A DNA stretch of 64,000 nt from Rhodospirillales bacterium (GCA_025352565.1 JANXTF010000125.1:42047-106046), one strand, 5' to 3'. Numbered from the stretch's first letter, positions 17,252 to 25,316 are shown. The notes: generated from the letters alone by a model not told the origin. Numbers and translations are program-made.

Positions 17252-17292
17252 CTGCAGCGCGGCATCCGGAAGTCGTTATTGTTGTGCGAAGT

Positions 17293-17544
17293 CTATCTGC
17301 GCGCGATGACAATCCCCAGGATCACGCCAAGGCCCACGGCTCCGAGCAGGGCATTCATCGGGTTCTCCGCGGCGTAGGCTTTCACCTCCTCCACCGCATC
17401 GCCGCACATGCTTTGCGCCTGGCCGGCCGCCTGACGCATCTTGCCGCTCATCTGCGTCTTGGTGTCGCCGGTCAGGCCGCCCACCGCGTCCTCGATCTTG
17501 CCGCCCATGTTCTTCAGGCCGCCTTCGATCTGGTCTTCGTTCAT
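17293..17544 (-). CDS. CsbD-family stress protein with C-terminal membrane helix
   Basis: An 83-residue protein. It begins MNEDQIEGGLKNMGGKIEDA, typical of CsbD (the family's 'gkwnqxkGkvKexxGkl' pattern), then GLTGDTKTQMSGKMRQAAGQAQ. It ends with ENPMNALLGAVGLGVILGIVIARR, a DUF883/ElaB-like membrane anchor. CsbD-like proteins are abundant under general stress and of unknown mechanism. GGAGGG lies upstream of the ATG at 17544. The protein is close to two other stress or envelope genes on the plus strand. Confidence 0.8.
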   Translation of the reverse strand: MNEDQIEGGLKNMGGKIEDAVGGLTGDTKTQMSGKMRQAAGQAQSMCGDAVEEVKAYAAENPMNALLGAVGLGVILGIVIARR

Positions 17545-17718
17545 GTCGCGATCCCTCCAGTGAAATGTCTGCGGGGCACTACGAAACGGCGAGGTTGAAG
17601 TTGCGCGCGGGCTTCGTGCCGCGATGAATTCCATACCCGCGGATGATGGCATCTCCTGCTGAACCGATCGCCACCGGCCGCGTTAGTCGTCACACACGGC
17701 TAACCAGGAGGACTTGAA

Positions 17719-18270
17719 ATGAACTCATTCGTCACCGGACTCGCAACGGCGGGCCTTTTTGTCGGCGTGGCCGCAGCCCAACCCACGACCGCCACGTCGC
17801 CGCCTTCCACCACGACCGCGCCCATGACTGCGCCCATGGCCACCATGCCCCGGAGCACGGCACCCATGACGACTGCGCCAATGAGCACGGCGCCCATGGC
17901 GACTTCGCCCATGACCACATCGCCCAACCCGACAGCGACCCGGCCGATGGGCGGTACCACGATGGGCGGCACCACGACGGGCGCCGGTTCCACCATGCCG
18001 ATGAATTCAGGCACGAGCGCGGGCAAGGCCGCGGCGTCGGGCGACAATAACCAGGCGGTGGCGACCACGACCGCCAACGCGCCGGCCCCGGCCCGAGGCA
18101 AGAACAGCTTCACCATGAATCAGGCCCGCAATCGCATCCAGGCGCGCGGCTTCGCTCAGGTGGCTGATTTGAAGAAGGACGCGAACGGCGTGTGGCGCGG
18201 CCACGGCCAGAAAGACGGCAGCCCGGTCGAGGTGTGGCTCGATTACAAGGGCAGCGTCGGCCAGCAGTAA
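17719..18270 (+). CDS. Secreted low-complexity Met/Thr/Pro-rich protein
   Basis: A 183-residue exported protein. A signal peptide (FVTGLATAGLFVGVAAAQP) precedes about 80 residues built from irregular 'TAPM', 'TSPM' and 'GGTTM' units, rich in Met, Thr, Pro and Ala. The last 60 residues are globular: FTMNQARNRIQARGFAQVADLKKDANGVWRG, a pattern resembling PepSY-like domains. The Met-rich stretch might bind copper, but there is no His cluster. AGGAGG lies well placed before the ATG. The function is unknown; the neighbouring CsbD and glycine-zipper genes suggest an envelope stress role. Confidence 0.65.
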   Translation: MNSFVTGLATAGLFVGVAAAQPTTATSPPSTTTAPMTAPMATMPRSTAPMTTAPMSTAPMATSPMTTSPNPTATRPMGGTTMGGTTTGAGSTMPMNSGTSAGKAAASGDNNQAVATTTANAPAPARGKNSFTMNQARNRIQARGFAQVADLKKDANGVWRGHGQKDGSPVEVWLDYKGSVGQQ

Positions 18271-18305
18271 TCGCGTCGTCCCAAACGGTATCAGGAGAAA
18301 ACAAC

Positions 18306-18902
18306 ATGGCCATCCAGACTGTCAGCCACCTTTTCGACACCTACGAACAAGCCGCGCGCGCGGTCGCCGATCTTGAGGCGGCCGGCGTGCCGCACAGCGA
18401 AATCAGCCTCGTTGCCAACAACGTCGACGACCGCCACGTGGTGACCAACACGACCACGGGCGGCAATGCCGGCACCGGCGCCAGCCTTGGCACGGTGCTC
18501 GGCGGCGGCGCGGGCCTGCTGGCCGGCATCGGCGCCCTGGCGATCCCCGGCGTGGGCCCGATCGTCGCCGCCGGCTGGCTGGTGGCAACCCTCGCCGGCG
18601 CGGGCGTGGGTGCAGCGGCGGGCGGCCTGCTCGGCTCGCTCACCGGCGCGGGAGTGACCGAGTCCGACGCCCATGTCTATGCCGAGGGCGTGCGGCGCGG
18701 CGGCACGCTGGTGACCGTCCGCACCGACAGCATGCAGGCGGCCCGCATCGACGCCATCATGTCTGGCACCGGCGCGGTCAACATCCGCGAGCGTGGCGCG
18801 GCCTATCGCGCAGCCGGCTGGGACAAGTTCGATCCCGCCGCCCCGGCCTACACGCCCACCGAGGTCGAGGCCGAACGCCTGCGCATGCGCGCCGGCATCT
18901 AA
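18306..18902 (+). CDS. General-stress-type protein with glycine-rich zipper segment
   Basis: A 198-residue protein. The start MAIQTVSHLFDTYEQAARAV followed by DLEAAGVPHSEISLVANN is typical of 'general stress protein 17M-like' / heat-induced proteins. The centre (about residues 55-115) is a Gly/Ala-rich hydrophobic block with GGGAGLLAGIGALAIPGVGP, a glycine zipper that could insert in a membrane. The tail has HVYAEGVRRGGTLVTVRT, the usual second half of the family, then a charged C-terminus. A perfect 10-bp hairpin follows the stop. Spacing of 35 bases from the previous gene suggests co-transcription. Confidence 0.75.
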   Translation: MAIQTVSHLFDTYEQAARAVADLEAAGVPHSEISLVANNVDDRHVVTNTTTGGNAGTGASLGTVLGGGAGLLAGIGALAIPGVGPIVAAGWLVATLAGAGVGAAAGGLLGSLTGAGVTESDAHVYAEGVRRGGTLVTVRTDSMQAARIDAIMSGTGAVNIRERGAAYRAAGWDKFDPAAPAYTPTEVEAERLRMRAGI

Positions 18903-18921
18903 GGCCCGGCATCCAGGGTTG

Positions 18922-18947
18922 CCCCCCCGCCTCACACGGCGGGGGGG
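18922..18947 (+). terminator. Strong GC hairpin after the stress gene pair
   Basis: A perfect 10-bp stem, CCCCCCCGCC (18922-18931) with GGCGGGGGGG (18938-18947), encloses the loop TCACAC. Only a weak CTTGCTTG follows, so the U-tract is poor, but position and stem strength favour a terminator. Confidence 0.65.
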
Positions 18948-18988
18948 CTTGCTTGCACGCCCCCGAGACGCATGGCATCCCTGGCCGC

Positions 18989-19765
18989 ATGAATTCACCC
19001 GCTCGTGTCATTCTTTTCCTGGCATTGCCCCTCGTGTGGCAGTCGGCCTCGTTGGCGGCTGAGAGCCATCTCAGCTACGCGGCCTACGCCGCCGGGTTCA
19101 ACGTCCTGAACATCGACGCAACCTTCGACCTCGGCGCGAAAAACTACCGCATCGAGTTGAATTCGCGCACCGCTGGCGCCTTCGGGTTGCTGGTGCATGG
19201 CGAGATCAAGACCGTCGTCACCGGCCTGCGGACGGAAAACACCGTGTCCCCCACGCGCAATTTCAGTTTCGGCAGCTTCCGGGGCAGGCCCCGCCGCATT
19301 CAAATCGACTATGTCAACGGCCAGCCGGATCTGCGCGTTCTCGAACCAGCGGACGAGGCGGACCGAGACCCCGTGCCGGCGGCGATGCAACGCGACACGA
19401 TCGATCCCGAAAGTGCCATGGCGGCCCTCATCTACCGGGTGACCGCCACCGGAAAATGCGAGGGCAGCGCGCGTATTTTCGACGGAAGGCGGCTTTCCGA
19501 AATCCGCGCCGTCACGATCGGCCCCGAGACGCTACCGCCGGATTCCGACTCGATCTACGCGGGGCCAACGCTGCGGTGCGATTTCGAGGGGCGCCAGCTC
19601 GCCGGGTTTTTGCACGATGCCGACGAGGCCGAACTCAAACGCATCCAGCGGGGCTCGGCCTGGTTCGCGCCGGCCGTTCCTGGCGGCCAGAGCCTGCCGG
19701 TTCGCATCAAGTTCTCCACGCGCTTCTTCGGCGCCGCGACCATGTATCTGACGAAATTCGACTGA
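18989..19765 (+). CDS. DUF3108-family periplasmic protein
   Basis: A 258-residue exported protein with signal peptide VILFLALPLVWQSASLAAES. The mature part begins with the DUF3108 pattern LSYAAYAAGFNVLNIDATFD and continues with YRIELNSRTAG, the segment GRPRRIQIDYVNGQP and a late CDFEGRQLAGF. DUF3108 proteins are predicted beta-barrel-like envelope proteins of unknown function. The ATG at 18989 gives the cleanest signal peptide. The gene converges on the regulator gene with three bases between stops. Confidence 0.75.
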   Translation: MNSPARVILFLALPLVWQSASLAAESHLSYAAYAAGFNVLNIDATFDLGAKNYRIELNSRTAGAFGLLVHGEIKTVVTGLRTENTVSPTRNFSFGSFRGRPRRIQIDYVNGQPDLRVLEPADEADRDPVPAAMQRDTIDPESAMAALIYRVTATGKCEGSARIFDGRRLSEIRAVTIGPETLPPDSDSIYAGPTLRCDFEGRQLAGFLHDADEAELKRIQRGSAWFAPAVPGGQSLPVRIKFSTRFFGAATMYLTKFD

Positions 19766-19768
19766 AGG

Positions 19769-21904
19769 TCAGACCGCGCGCAGGCCGCCCCTCCGCAAGC
19801 CCTCGATGTAGATGTCCACGTCCGCGATGCGCCGCAACGGCGAACGCGCGCGCGCGGTTGCCAGCGTGAAATCCGGCTCCAGCCGTTCGAGGTGTCCGCG
19901 CACATCGTGCATATGGCCCCGGCCCGTGTCGGTGAGATATCCCAGTGCCGCGAGGTAACCCTTGTAGCTGGAGGACAACATCGGGTTCATCGTGGCAGCG
20001 CGCCGGCTCGCGGCGACGGACTCCGCGTGACGCCCGAGCATGAGCAGAGGCAGGCTCAGCGCCATATCGAAAAAGAAGCCGTGCGGATCGAACGGCGACA
20101 ATTTCCGCGCCTGCTCGATGCGTCTCGCGGCAAGCTCATGTCCGCCGGCGTAGCACTGGCACAAGCCCGCGAGGGCCCAGGCCAAAGGCAGGTTCGGATT
20201 GAGCTCCAAGGCGCGCTCGTGCAGCGCCAGCGCCTCGTCGATGCTGCAACGGTCGAAAGCGCGGGCATGTCCCGCGATCGCCAGGGCGCGGGCATCTGTC
20301 GGGTCGATCAGCACCGCCCGGTCGGCCAGCTTCCGCGCGCTCTCCATGGCGGCGGGCGCGTCGGCCGCCCAGCCCTGGCCGGCCAGAACCAGGTGCCAGT
20401 AGGCGAACCAGGCGTGAACCGGCGCGAGATTCGGGCCGCGTTCCATCGCTGTCGCCAGCACGTCGCCGGCTGCGCGAAAGCTGCTCTCCTCCAGTCGGTA
20501 TAACGAGGGTATCGCGCGCAACAGAAGTTCGTGGGCGCCGGCGGAGGCGGGATCAGCCGATGCCGGATCGATCCCCGGCGGCCTGGCGGCACGCTTCATC
20601 AACTCGGGGTCCACCTGGGCCACGGTGGCCGAGGCGATCTCGTCCTGCAGGGCCAGAAGATCGATGGCGGGACGGTCGAACCGGCGGGACCAGACGACTT
20701 CACCCGCATTGCCGACGATATCCGGCTCCGCCACTCTCAAATCGAGCAGCCTCACCATGACCCGGATCTGCCCGGCGCTTCGCTGCACCGTTCCGTCGAG
20801 CACGAAATCCAGCCGCAATTCCTGTCGCAACGCCGCCCAGTCGGCCGTCCTGCCGCGGGCTGCCAAGGCGGACAGCGAGGAACTCGCGATCAGGAAAATA
20901 CCCCGGAAACGGGCCATCGCGGTGGTGATCTCTTCGGCCAGGCCGGCGCACAGAGCGACCTCGTCGGCGTTCTCACCGGTCGCTCCGAGCGGCCGGAACG
21001 CCATGACGCCGAGTCGGATCATCCCCCGGTCGGGCATCTGGTCGGGCATCCGTTCGGGCATCCGTTCGGGCGCTGGGGCAGCGACTTGCATATCGGCGTG
21101 GCGGATACGTTCGGCCAAATTCCTGGTCTCGGCCGACGCGGGCCCCAGCCGCGCGCGTCCCAGGGCCGCCGCACAGCGCTCGAAGGCGCGCGCGGCCTCG
21201 TCCTGGTCGCCCAGGGCCGCATGGGCCGACATCAGCGCCCGCCACGCCGGCTCGTGCCCGGGGGACAGCCGCAGCAGACGCTCGGCACGCGCCACGATCA
21301 ACTCGGCCTGCCGCGCCGGGACCGCTTCCAGAGCGGCCCGCGCGGTTGCGGTCAGACGCTCCACGAAAAGCCGGCGCTGGCCGGCGAGCCACTCCGTGAA
21401 CGCGTCATCGAGGCCGGCCAGATCCTCGAGCAGCGCCTCGCCGCCCGCGGAGAATGCGCCATCGTCCAGGAGGTCCAGCGCCCACGGCGGGCAATCGGCA
21501 TCCAGGCTCGGCACATCCATGACGAAGGCGCCCGCGCGGAGCACCAGATACGCCCGTTCCGCCACCAGCAGGTCGGGCACGCACCCGTGCAGCTGCTCCT
21601 GCAACTCGTGCAGGCATTGGCGCAAGGAGCCACGGGCCTGCTCCGGCTCGCGCTCGCTCCACAACAGCGAGGTGAGCGTCAGCCGCAACACAGGAGCCCC
21701 CCGCGACAGCGCAAGAATGGCGAGCAACGCCCGCGTCTTGCGGGTGCGAGGCAGGATATTGCGCCCGGTGCCGTCCTGGGCGCGCATTGGTCCGATCAAG
21801 GTCAGCCGCAGCGGCAGGATGTGCTGTCCGCCCGATGCCCGACGAGACCAAAGATCAAGCAAGTTTGCAGAATCGATCGTGAAGCGAACGGTCCATGTAT
21901 TCAT
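19769..21904 (-). CDS. BTAD/TPR transcriptional-activator-like protein
   Basis: A 711-residue protein in three parts. Residues about 30-110 form a winged-helix-like N-terminus (LRLTLIGPMRAQDG, RKTRALLAILALSRGAPVLR, LTSLLWSEREPEQARGSLRQ), as in SARP/BTAD regulators, followed by a helical BTAD segment to about 275. A linker with repeats PERMPERMPDQMPD leads to an adenylate-cyclase-associated-type domain (LGVMAFRPLG to VWSRRFDRP). The last 250 residues are TPR-like helices. It lacks a cyclase catalytic domain. Relatives are probably signal-responsive activators. It is divergent from the small peptide gene at 22162, a natural target. Confidence 0.75.
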   Translation of the reverse strand: MNTWTVRFTIDSANLLDLWSRRASGGQHILPLRLTLIGPMRAQDGTGRNILPRTRKTRALLAILALSRGAPVLRLTLTSLLWSEREPEQARGSLRQCLHELQEQLHGCVPDLLVAERAYLVLRAGAFVMDVPSLDADCPPWALDLLDDGAFSAGGEALLEDLAGLDDAFTEWLAGQRRLFVERLTATARAALEAVPARQAELIVARAERLLRLSPGHEPAWRALMSAHAALGDQDEAARAFERCAAALGRARLGPASAETRNLAERIRHADMQVAAPAPERMPERMPDQMPDRGMIRLGVMAFRPLGATGENADEVALCAGLAEEITTAMARFRGIFLIASSSLSALAARGRTADWAALRQELRLDFVLDGTVQRSAGQIRVMVRLLDLRVAEPDIVGNAGEVVWSRRFDRPAIDLLALQDEIASATVAQVDPELMKRAARPPGIDPASADPASAGAHELLLRAIPSLYRLEESSFRAAGDVLATAMERGPNLAPVHAWFAYWHLVLAGQGWAADAPAAMESARKLADRAVLIDPTDARALAIAGHARAFDRCSIDEALALHERALELNPNLPLAWALAGLCQCYAGGHELAARRIEQARKLSPFDPHGFFFDMALSLPLLMLGRHAESVAASRRAATMNPMLSSSYKGYLAALGYLTDTGRGHMHDVRGHLERLEPDFTLATARARSPLRRIADVDIYIEGLRRGGLRAV

Positions 21905-22161
21905 TAGACCGCTAAAGATTGTTTTTGCGCAATCATCTAAATTAATAACGGAATTATAACGTAGAAATAGGCAAACATTACTAAAAGAGGAAAAAAGTCT
22001 TTACCATCCATCCCATTATGGCCAATATCGCCTTGTCGGCGACGGATTTGCGTCTGCCGATCGCCCGATGCCAGCTTTGCGCGACCATCTCCGTGTCCAC
22101 TCCAAACGAGGTGCTCGCGGCTGGGACGGGCGTGATCTGAACCGCTAACGGAGACTTCCGC
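21905..22161. promoter_or_regulatory. AT-rich divergent control region upstream of the peptide gene
   Basis: This 257-base gap is the most AT-rich stretch in the window, especially 21920-22010, in a chromosome otherwise very GC-rich. It separates the divergent BTAD/TPR regulator and the 52-residue peptide gene, and no ORF in it looks real. It most likely holds both promoters. The last 20 bases carry GGAG eight bases before the peptide ATG. Confidence 0.45.
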
Positions 22162-22320
22162 ATGAACAAGATCAACACCGCGATCGACCTCGCCACCCTG
22201 GATGCGGGCCGCGTGCGCGTCGGCGCCGGCTACAAGCTGCTGCCGAGCGTGCCGGCGTCGGTGAAGGACGCCGGCCGCGTGAAGGTCGGCGCCGGCTACA
22301 ACCTGCTGCCGCGCGCCTGA
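22162..22320 (+). CDS. 52-residue peptide with an internal duplication, possible modified-peptide precursor
   Basis: ATG at 22162 with GGAG eight bases upstream, TGA at 22318-22320. The first 13 residues (MNKINTAIDLATL) could be a leader. Then comes DAGRVRVGAGYKLLPS (14-29), a spacer VPASVK, and DAGRVKVGAGYNLLPRA (36-52): a 22-residue period, near-identical copies. There is no signal peptide, cysteine or membrane helix. Two perfect hairpins and then a DUF6065-like gene follow. Short gene, repeated core-like units, leader-like start and hairpin before the next gene are what one sees for peptide precursors in RiPP loci. No known maturase is nearby, so this is inference. Confidence 0.7.
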   Translation: MNKINTAIDLATLDAGRVRVGAGYKLLPSVPASVKDAGRVKVGAGYNLLPRA

Positions 22321-22325
22321 TCCAC

Positions 22326-22398
22326 CCGCCTGACGTTGGTCCTTCGCGTCAGGCGGCACGTGCCCAACCGGCCGGATTGCGCGCGCCATCCGGCCGGT
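22326..22398 (+). terminator. Two consecutive perfect hairpins between peptide gene and DUF6065-like gene
   Basis: CCGCCTGACG (22326-22335) pairs with CGTCAGGCGG (22347-22356), loop of 11. ACCGGCCGGAT (22367-22377) pairs with ATCCGGCCGGT (22388-22398), loop of 10. Neither has a U-tract, so they may be partial terminators or 3'-end stabilisers that raise the peptide mRNA above that of the downstream gene. The second ends 29 bases before the next ATG and could also hinder its translation. Confidence 0.6.
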
Positions 22399-22427
22399 CC
22401 CATCCGACCCCGAGCGGAGCTTTCCCC

Positions 22428-23195
22428 ATGCCCCACGCCTCCTTGCCGGCGGCCCGTTTCTTCCGCCTGATCCCCGAAGGCCGGCCGCCGCAGCGCGCTG
22501 ACCGCTCGGCCGCCGGCACGCTGCCGGCCCGCGCCGCCCGCTATTGCGACGCCGTCACCCAGGCGGCCGGCTTCGGCTGGTATGTGTTCCCGCCGATGGA
22601 TGTCTCGCTGCTGTGGGACGGCGACGACGTCTTCTGGACCTATGACGCGGTGGATCGCTGGATGCTGCTTTCCGCCGCGCAGTTCCCCGGATTCAGCGCG
22701 TGCTTCGACGCGGTCGCGCCCGCCCACCTGCAAGGCTGCGCGCCGCCGTTCCTGACGGCACTCGCCGAACCCGGCACGGTGCAGATCTGGTCCGGCCTGC
22801 TCGCCCGCACGGCGCCGGACTGGTCGCTGCTGGTCCGCCCGCCCGCCAACCTGCCGCTGCCGGGCGGCTATGCGATGTACGAGGGCATCGTCGAGACCGA
22901 TCGCTGGTTCGGCCCCTTGTTCATCAACATCCGCCTCACCCGCACCGACGTGCCGATCCGCCTGCGCGCCGATTTCCCGCTGTTCCAGGCCCAGCCGCTG
23001 CCCCGCGCGGTCTATGCCGATGGCGTGCTCGGCGCGATGTCCGTGGTGCCCGGCCCGTCCCTGCTCGCGCGCGAGGACTGGGATGCCTATCGGCGCACCG
23101 TCCTCACGCCGAATCTGGACCCCGAGCGGCCTTTGGGCCAGTTCGCGGTGAGCGCCCGCCGCCGCCGCAAGGCCTGCCCGCACGCCACGGCCTGA
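22428..23195 (+). CDS. DUF6065-like protein of unknown function
   Basis: A 255-residue soluble protein. From memory it matches the DUF6065 family: RFFRLIPEGRPPQRADRSAA, then ARYCDAVTQAAGFGWYVFPP, LLWDGDDVFWTYD, a long conserved core VQIWSGLLARTAPDWSLLVR, and DRWFGPLFINIRLTRTDVPI with QAQPLPRAVY. Trp, Pro and Gly are conserved, but no known catalytic motif is evident. No function is established that I know of. It lies 107 bases downstream of the repeat-containing peptide gene in the same direction, so the peptide may be its partner or substrate. A short GCGGAGC lies before the ATG. Confidence 0.7.
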   Translation: MPHASLPAARFFRLIPEGRPPQRADRSAAGTLPARAARYCDAVTQAAGFGWYVFPPMDVSLLWDGDDVFWTYDAVDRWMLLSAAQFPGFSACFDAVAPAHLQGCAPPFLTALAEPGTVQIWSGLLARTAPDWSLLVRPPANLPLPGGYAMYEGIVETDRWFGPLFINIRLTRTDVPIRLRADFPLFQAQPLPRAVYADGVLGAMSVVPGPSLLAREDWDAYRRTVLTPNLDPERPLGQFAVSARRRRKACPHATA

Positions 23196-23212
23196 GGCCT
23201 GCCGTCCGCGGT

Positions 23213-23632
23213 TCAATCCGCCAGCGGCACCAGTCGCCCGAGCCCGTTTTCTGGATGTCCGGTCCGCCGCCCGATCCGCGACAGGAAGCAGGTCAGCATG
23301 GCAGTGGTCGGGCGTCCGGTCACGCGGTGCAGCCCGCGCAGCCGGTAGAGACCCGCCAGCGCGTCGATCATCCCCAAAAGACGCGGATCCGGGCCGGTCG
23401 CGAGCAGCACCGGCAGTTGGCGGTCGTAGCCCGCGATGTCGCGCAGCGTCAGCCGCAGGTCCGGGTTCGGCCGCAGCAGCAGCAGCCCGACGGGACGCAG
23501 CGCCCGCAATGCAGTGGACACGTCGCCCGCGACGCAGGTGATTTTCACGCCGAGCCGCTGCTCGCCAGCGAGCGCGCGGACCAGATCGACGATCGACCCG
23601 GTCGTCTTTTGCGGTGCTCCCGCGATCAGCAC
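23213..23632 (-). CDS. Hypothetical protein, possible degenerate receiver-like fold
   Basis: From the GTG at 23632 (GGAG nine bases upstream) the product is 139 residues. The pattern alternates strands and helices: VLIAGAPQKTTGSIVDLVRAL, VKITCVAGDVSTALRAL, VGLLLLRPNPDLRLTLRDIA, LPVLLATGPDPRLLGMIDAL. This resembles a CheY-like fold without the acidic pocket or phosphoacceptor Asp. I cannot assign a family. Reading back to 23788 would add an Arg-rich stretch that looks non-coding. It converges with the DUF6065-like gene, 17 bases apart. Confidence 0.5.
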   Translation of the reverse strand: MLIAGAPQKTTGSIVDLVRALAGEQRLGVKITCVAGDVSTALRALRPVGLLLLRPNPDLRLTLRDIAGYDRQLPVLLATGPDPRLLGMIDALAGLYRLRGLHRVTGRPTTAMLTCFLSRIGRRTGHPENGLGRLVPLAD

Positions 23633-23814
23633 GCAATCCCTCTCCAAGCCTCGACTCCTCTCCCGCCGCCCCTTCTGCCGGAAACGGTTCAACGCCGGGT
23701 GACAGCGGCGTGAAAGCAATTGAGGCCTCGGCTGCTTGACACGCGGCGCGTTCGGAGAGACCCATCCGCGCCAGGAGATTCGGCCCAATCGCCATCGGCG
23801 TCGGCGGCGCGGCC

Positions 23815-24744
23815 GTGGTCGGGCTCGTCGTGTGGTTCGGCGCCCAGGCCATCGGGCGCGAGGTTGTGGCCGCCGGCTGGGCCATTCCCGTCACTGTCGT
23901 GCTCCACATCGTGCAGCTATGGCTGTCCGCGGCCGCCTGGCGCCTCGTGGTCGAGGGTCCGGCGGTCACCCTGCGGATCCGCTGGATCCGGGAAAGCGTG
24001 AACTCGCTGCTCCCCGTCGCGCAACTCGGCGGCAACCTCGTCGGCATCCGCCTGCTCATGCAGCGCGGCGTCTCCGGGGCACAGGCCGCCGCGGGCACCA
24101 CGATCGACCTCACCATCGAGGCGATCACCCAGTTCCTGTTCACTATCGTGGGCATCGGGGCCCTCGGCGCGCTGGATGTGGGTAAGGGCAGCATCGCGCA
24201 GGGCTGGGGCGCCTGGCTCGATGGCGGGCTGGCATTGATGGCTGTGGGCCTGGTCGGCTTCGTCGCGGCACAGCGCGCCGGGCTGATGCGGTTCGTAGAG
24301 GTGCTGGCGCTGCGCCTCGGCCGCATGTTTCCCAGCTTCCCGATCGACAGCGTGCGTGGCCTGAATGCCGAGTTGATGCGGCTGCAACAAAATCGCGGCG
24401 CCCTGCTTCGCGCCACTCTGCTGCACCTGCTGGCATGGAGCCTGGGCGTCGCGGAAACCTGGATCGCCCTCGCCGCCATGGGCATCCAGACCTCGCCTGC
24501 CCAGGCGCTGGTCATCGAAAGCCTCGGCATGGCGGTGCGCAGCGCAGGCTTCGCGGTTCCCGGCGCGCTCGGAGTTCAGGAAGGCGGCTTCATCCTGGTC
24601 TGCGGCCTGTTCGGCATTCCCGCCGAGGACGCGATCGCTTTGTCCATGCTGAAGCGGGCGCGCGAACTTGCTGTCGGCGTGCCCGGCCTCATTGCCTGGC
24701 AATGGGGCGAGGGCCGGCGCGTCTGGGCGGGAAAGGCCCGCTAA
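23815..24744 (+). CDS. HpnL / LPG-flippase-like integral membrane protein
   Basis: About 309 residues with seven or eight membrane helices. The lysylphosphatidylglycerol synthase TM/HpnL family pattern is clear: WRLVVEGP, the block VNSLLPVAQLGGNLVGIRLL, and AGFAVPGALGVQEGGFILVC near the end. HpnL proteins are hopanoid-associated putative lipid transporters; no other hopanoid gene is in the window. The first in-frame start is this GTG, yet coding character (RRFGPIAIGVGGAA) continues upstream to a TGA at 23737 with AGGAG at 23773-23777. The true start may be non-canonical (for example ATC at 23788), or the 5' end may be altered. Confidence 0.75.
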   Translation: MVGLVVWFGAQAIGREVVAAGWAIPVTVVLHIVQLWLSAAAWRLVVEGPAVTLRIRWIRESVNSLLPVAQLGGNLVGIRLLMQRGVSGAQAAAGTTIDLTIEAITQFLFTIVGIGALGALDVGKGSIAQGWGAWLDGGLALMAVGLVGFVAAQRAGLMRFVEVLALRLGRMFPSFPIDSVRGLNAELMRLQQNRGALLRATLLHLLAWSLGVAETWIALAAMGIQTSPAQALVIESLGMAVRSAGFAVPGALGVQEGGFILVCGLFGIPAEDAIALSMLKRARELAVGVPGLIAWQWGEGRRVWAGKAR

Positions 24745-24802
24745 TGGTCCCAAACCTGACGCTCACGGCCGGAGCGTCAGGTAATTTGGCCCATAAAATC
24801 CG

Positions 24803-25234
24803 CTAGATCTGCTGGTGCCTCGCCCGCGCGCCACGCTCGATGGCGGCGGCCACCAGCGGATCCAGGTGAAGTTCGGAGCGCACGAATTCCAGCATCCGCA
24901 ACGCAGCCTGGCCGGCGAAGCGATCGGCGGCCACGACCTCGCAGGCGAGCGCGTAGGCCGTCTCGCGCAGGCGGGGCTCCAATGCCTCGTAAATCATCCG
25001 GCCGGCATGGCTCAGCCCGTCATCCTCGCGTAGCAGCGCCACCGCCGCATCGGTCGCCGACTCGAGATGGTGGGAGGAAAAATTGGCGAAGGCCGGCAGG
25101 GTCTGCACCAGCCCGGACATCACGCCGATCTCCCGGTCGGTCACCCCGTCGGTGGCCGCGATCAGCACCATGGTGCAGACCAGCGCCTCCTGCGGGTCGA
25201 GGCCGGTGCGAACGAGAAGCGGTTCGGCAAGCAT
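24803..25234 (-). CDS. TerB-like tellurite-resistance-fold protein
   Basis: A 143-residue all-helical protein. TerB-like traits are the first helix EALVCTMVLIAATDGVTDREI with its acidic pattern, and RETAYALACEVVAADRFAGQ, which resembles the family's 'AxxVAxADGxxxxeE'. TerB-fold proteins bind metal ions and are linked to stress rather than proven tellurite chemistry. GGAG sits six bases before the ATG at 25234; the ATG at 25246 is the alternative. It lies downstream of the FAH-family gene, 82 bases away, and may share its transcript. Confidence 0.7.
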   Translation of the reverse strand: MLAEPLLVRTGLDPQEALVCTMVLIAATDGVTDREIGVMSGLVQTLPAFANFSSHHLESATDAAVALLREDDGLSHAGRMIYEALEPRLRETAYALACEVVAADRFAGQAALRMLEFVRSELHLDPLVAAAIERGARARHQQI

Positions 25235-25316
25235 GAGTGACTCCATTGCGCAACGCGGTCGTTGAAACTGAGCGAAACCCGGCGGCGGAGCAAGTTGCCG
25301 CCGGATGAACACTCCG

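Noticed and set aside
19892..21959. Long plus-strand frames opposite the BTAD/TPR gene
   Set aside because: Arg/Gln/Ser-biased shadows; the minus-strand protein shows ordered domains.
22162..22320. Toxin-antitoxin or holin reading of the small peptide
   Set aside because: No membrane helix, no charge pattern of a toxin and no partner antitoxin; the internal duplication fits a peptide precursor better.
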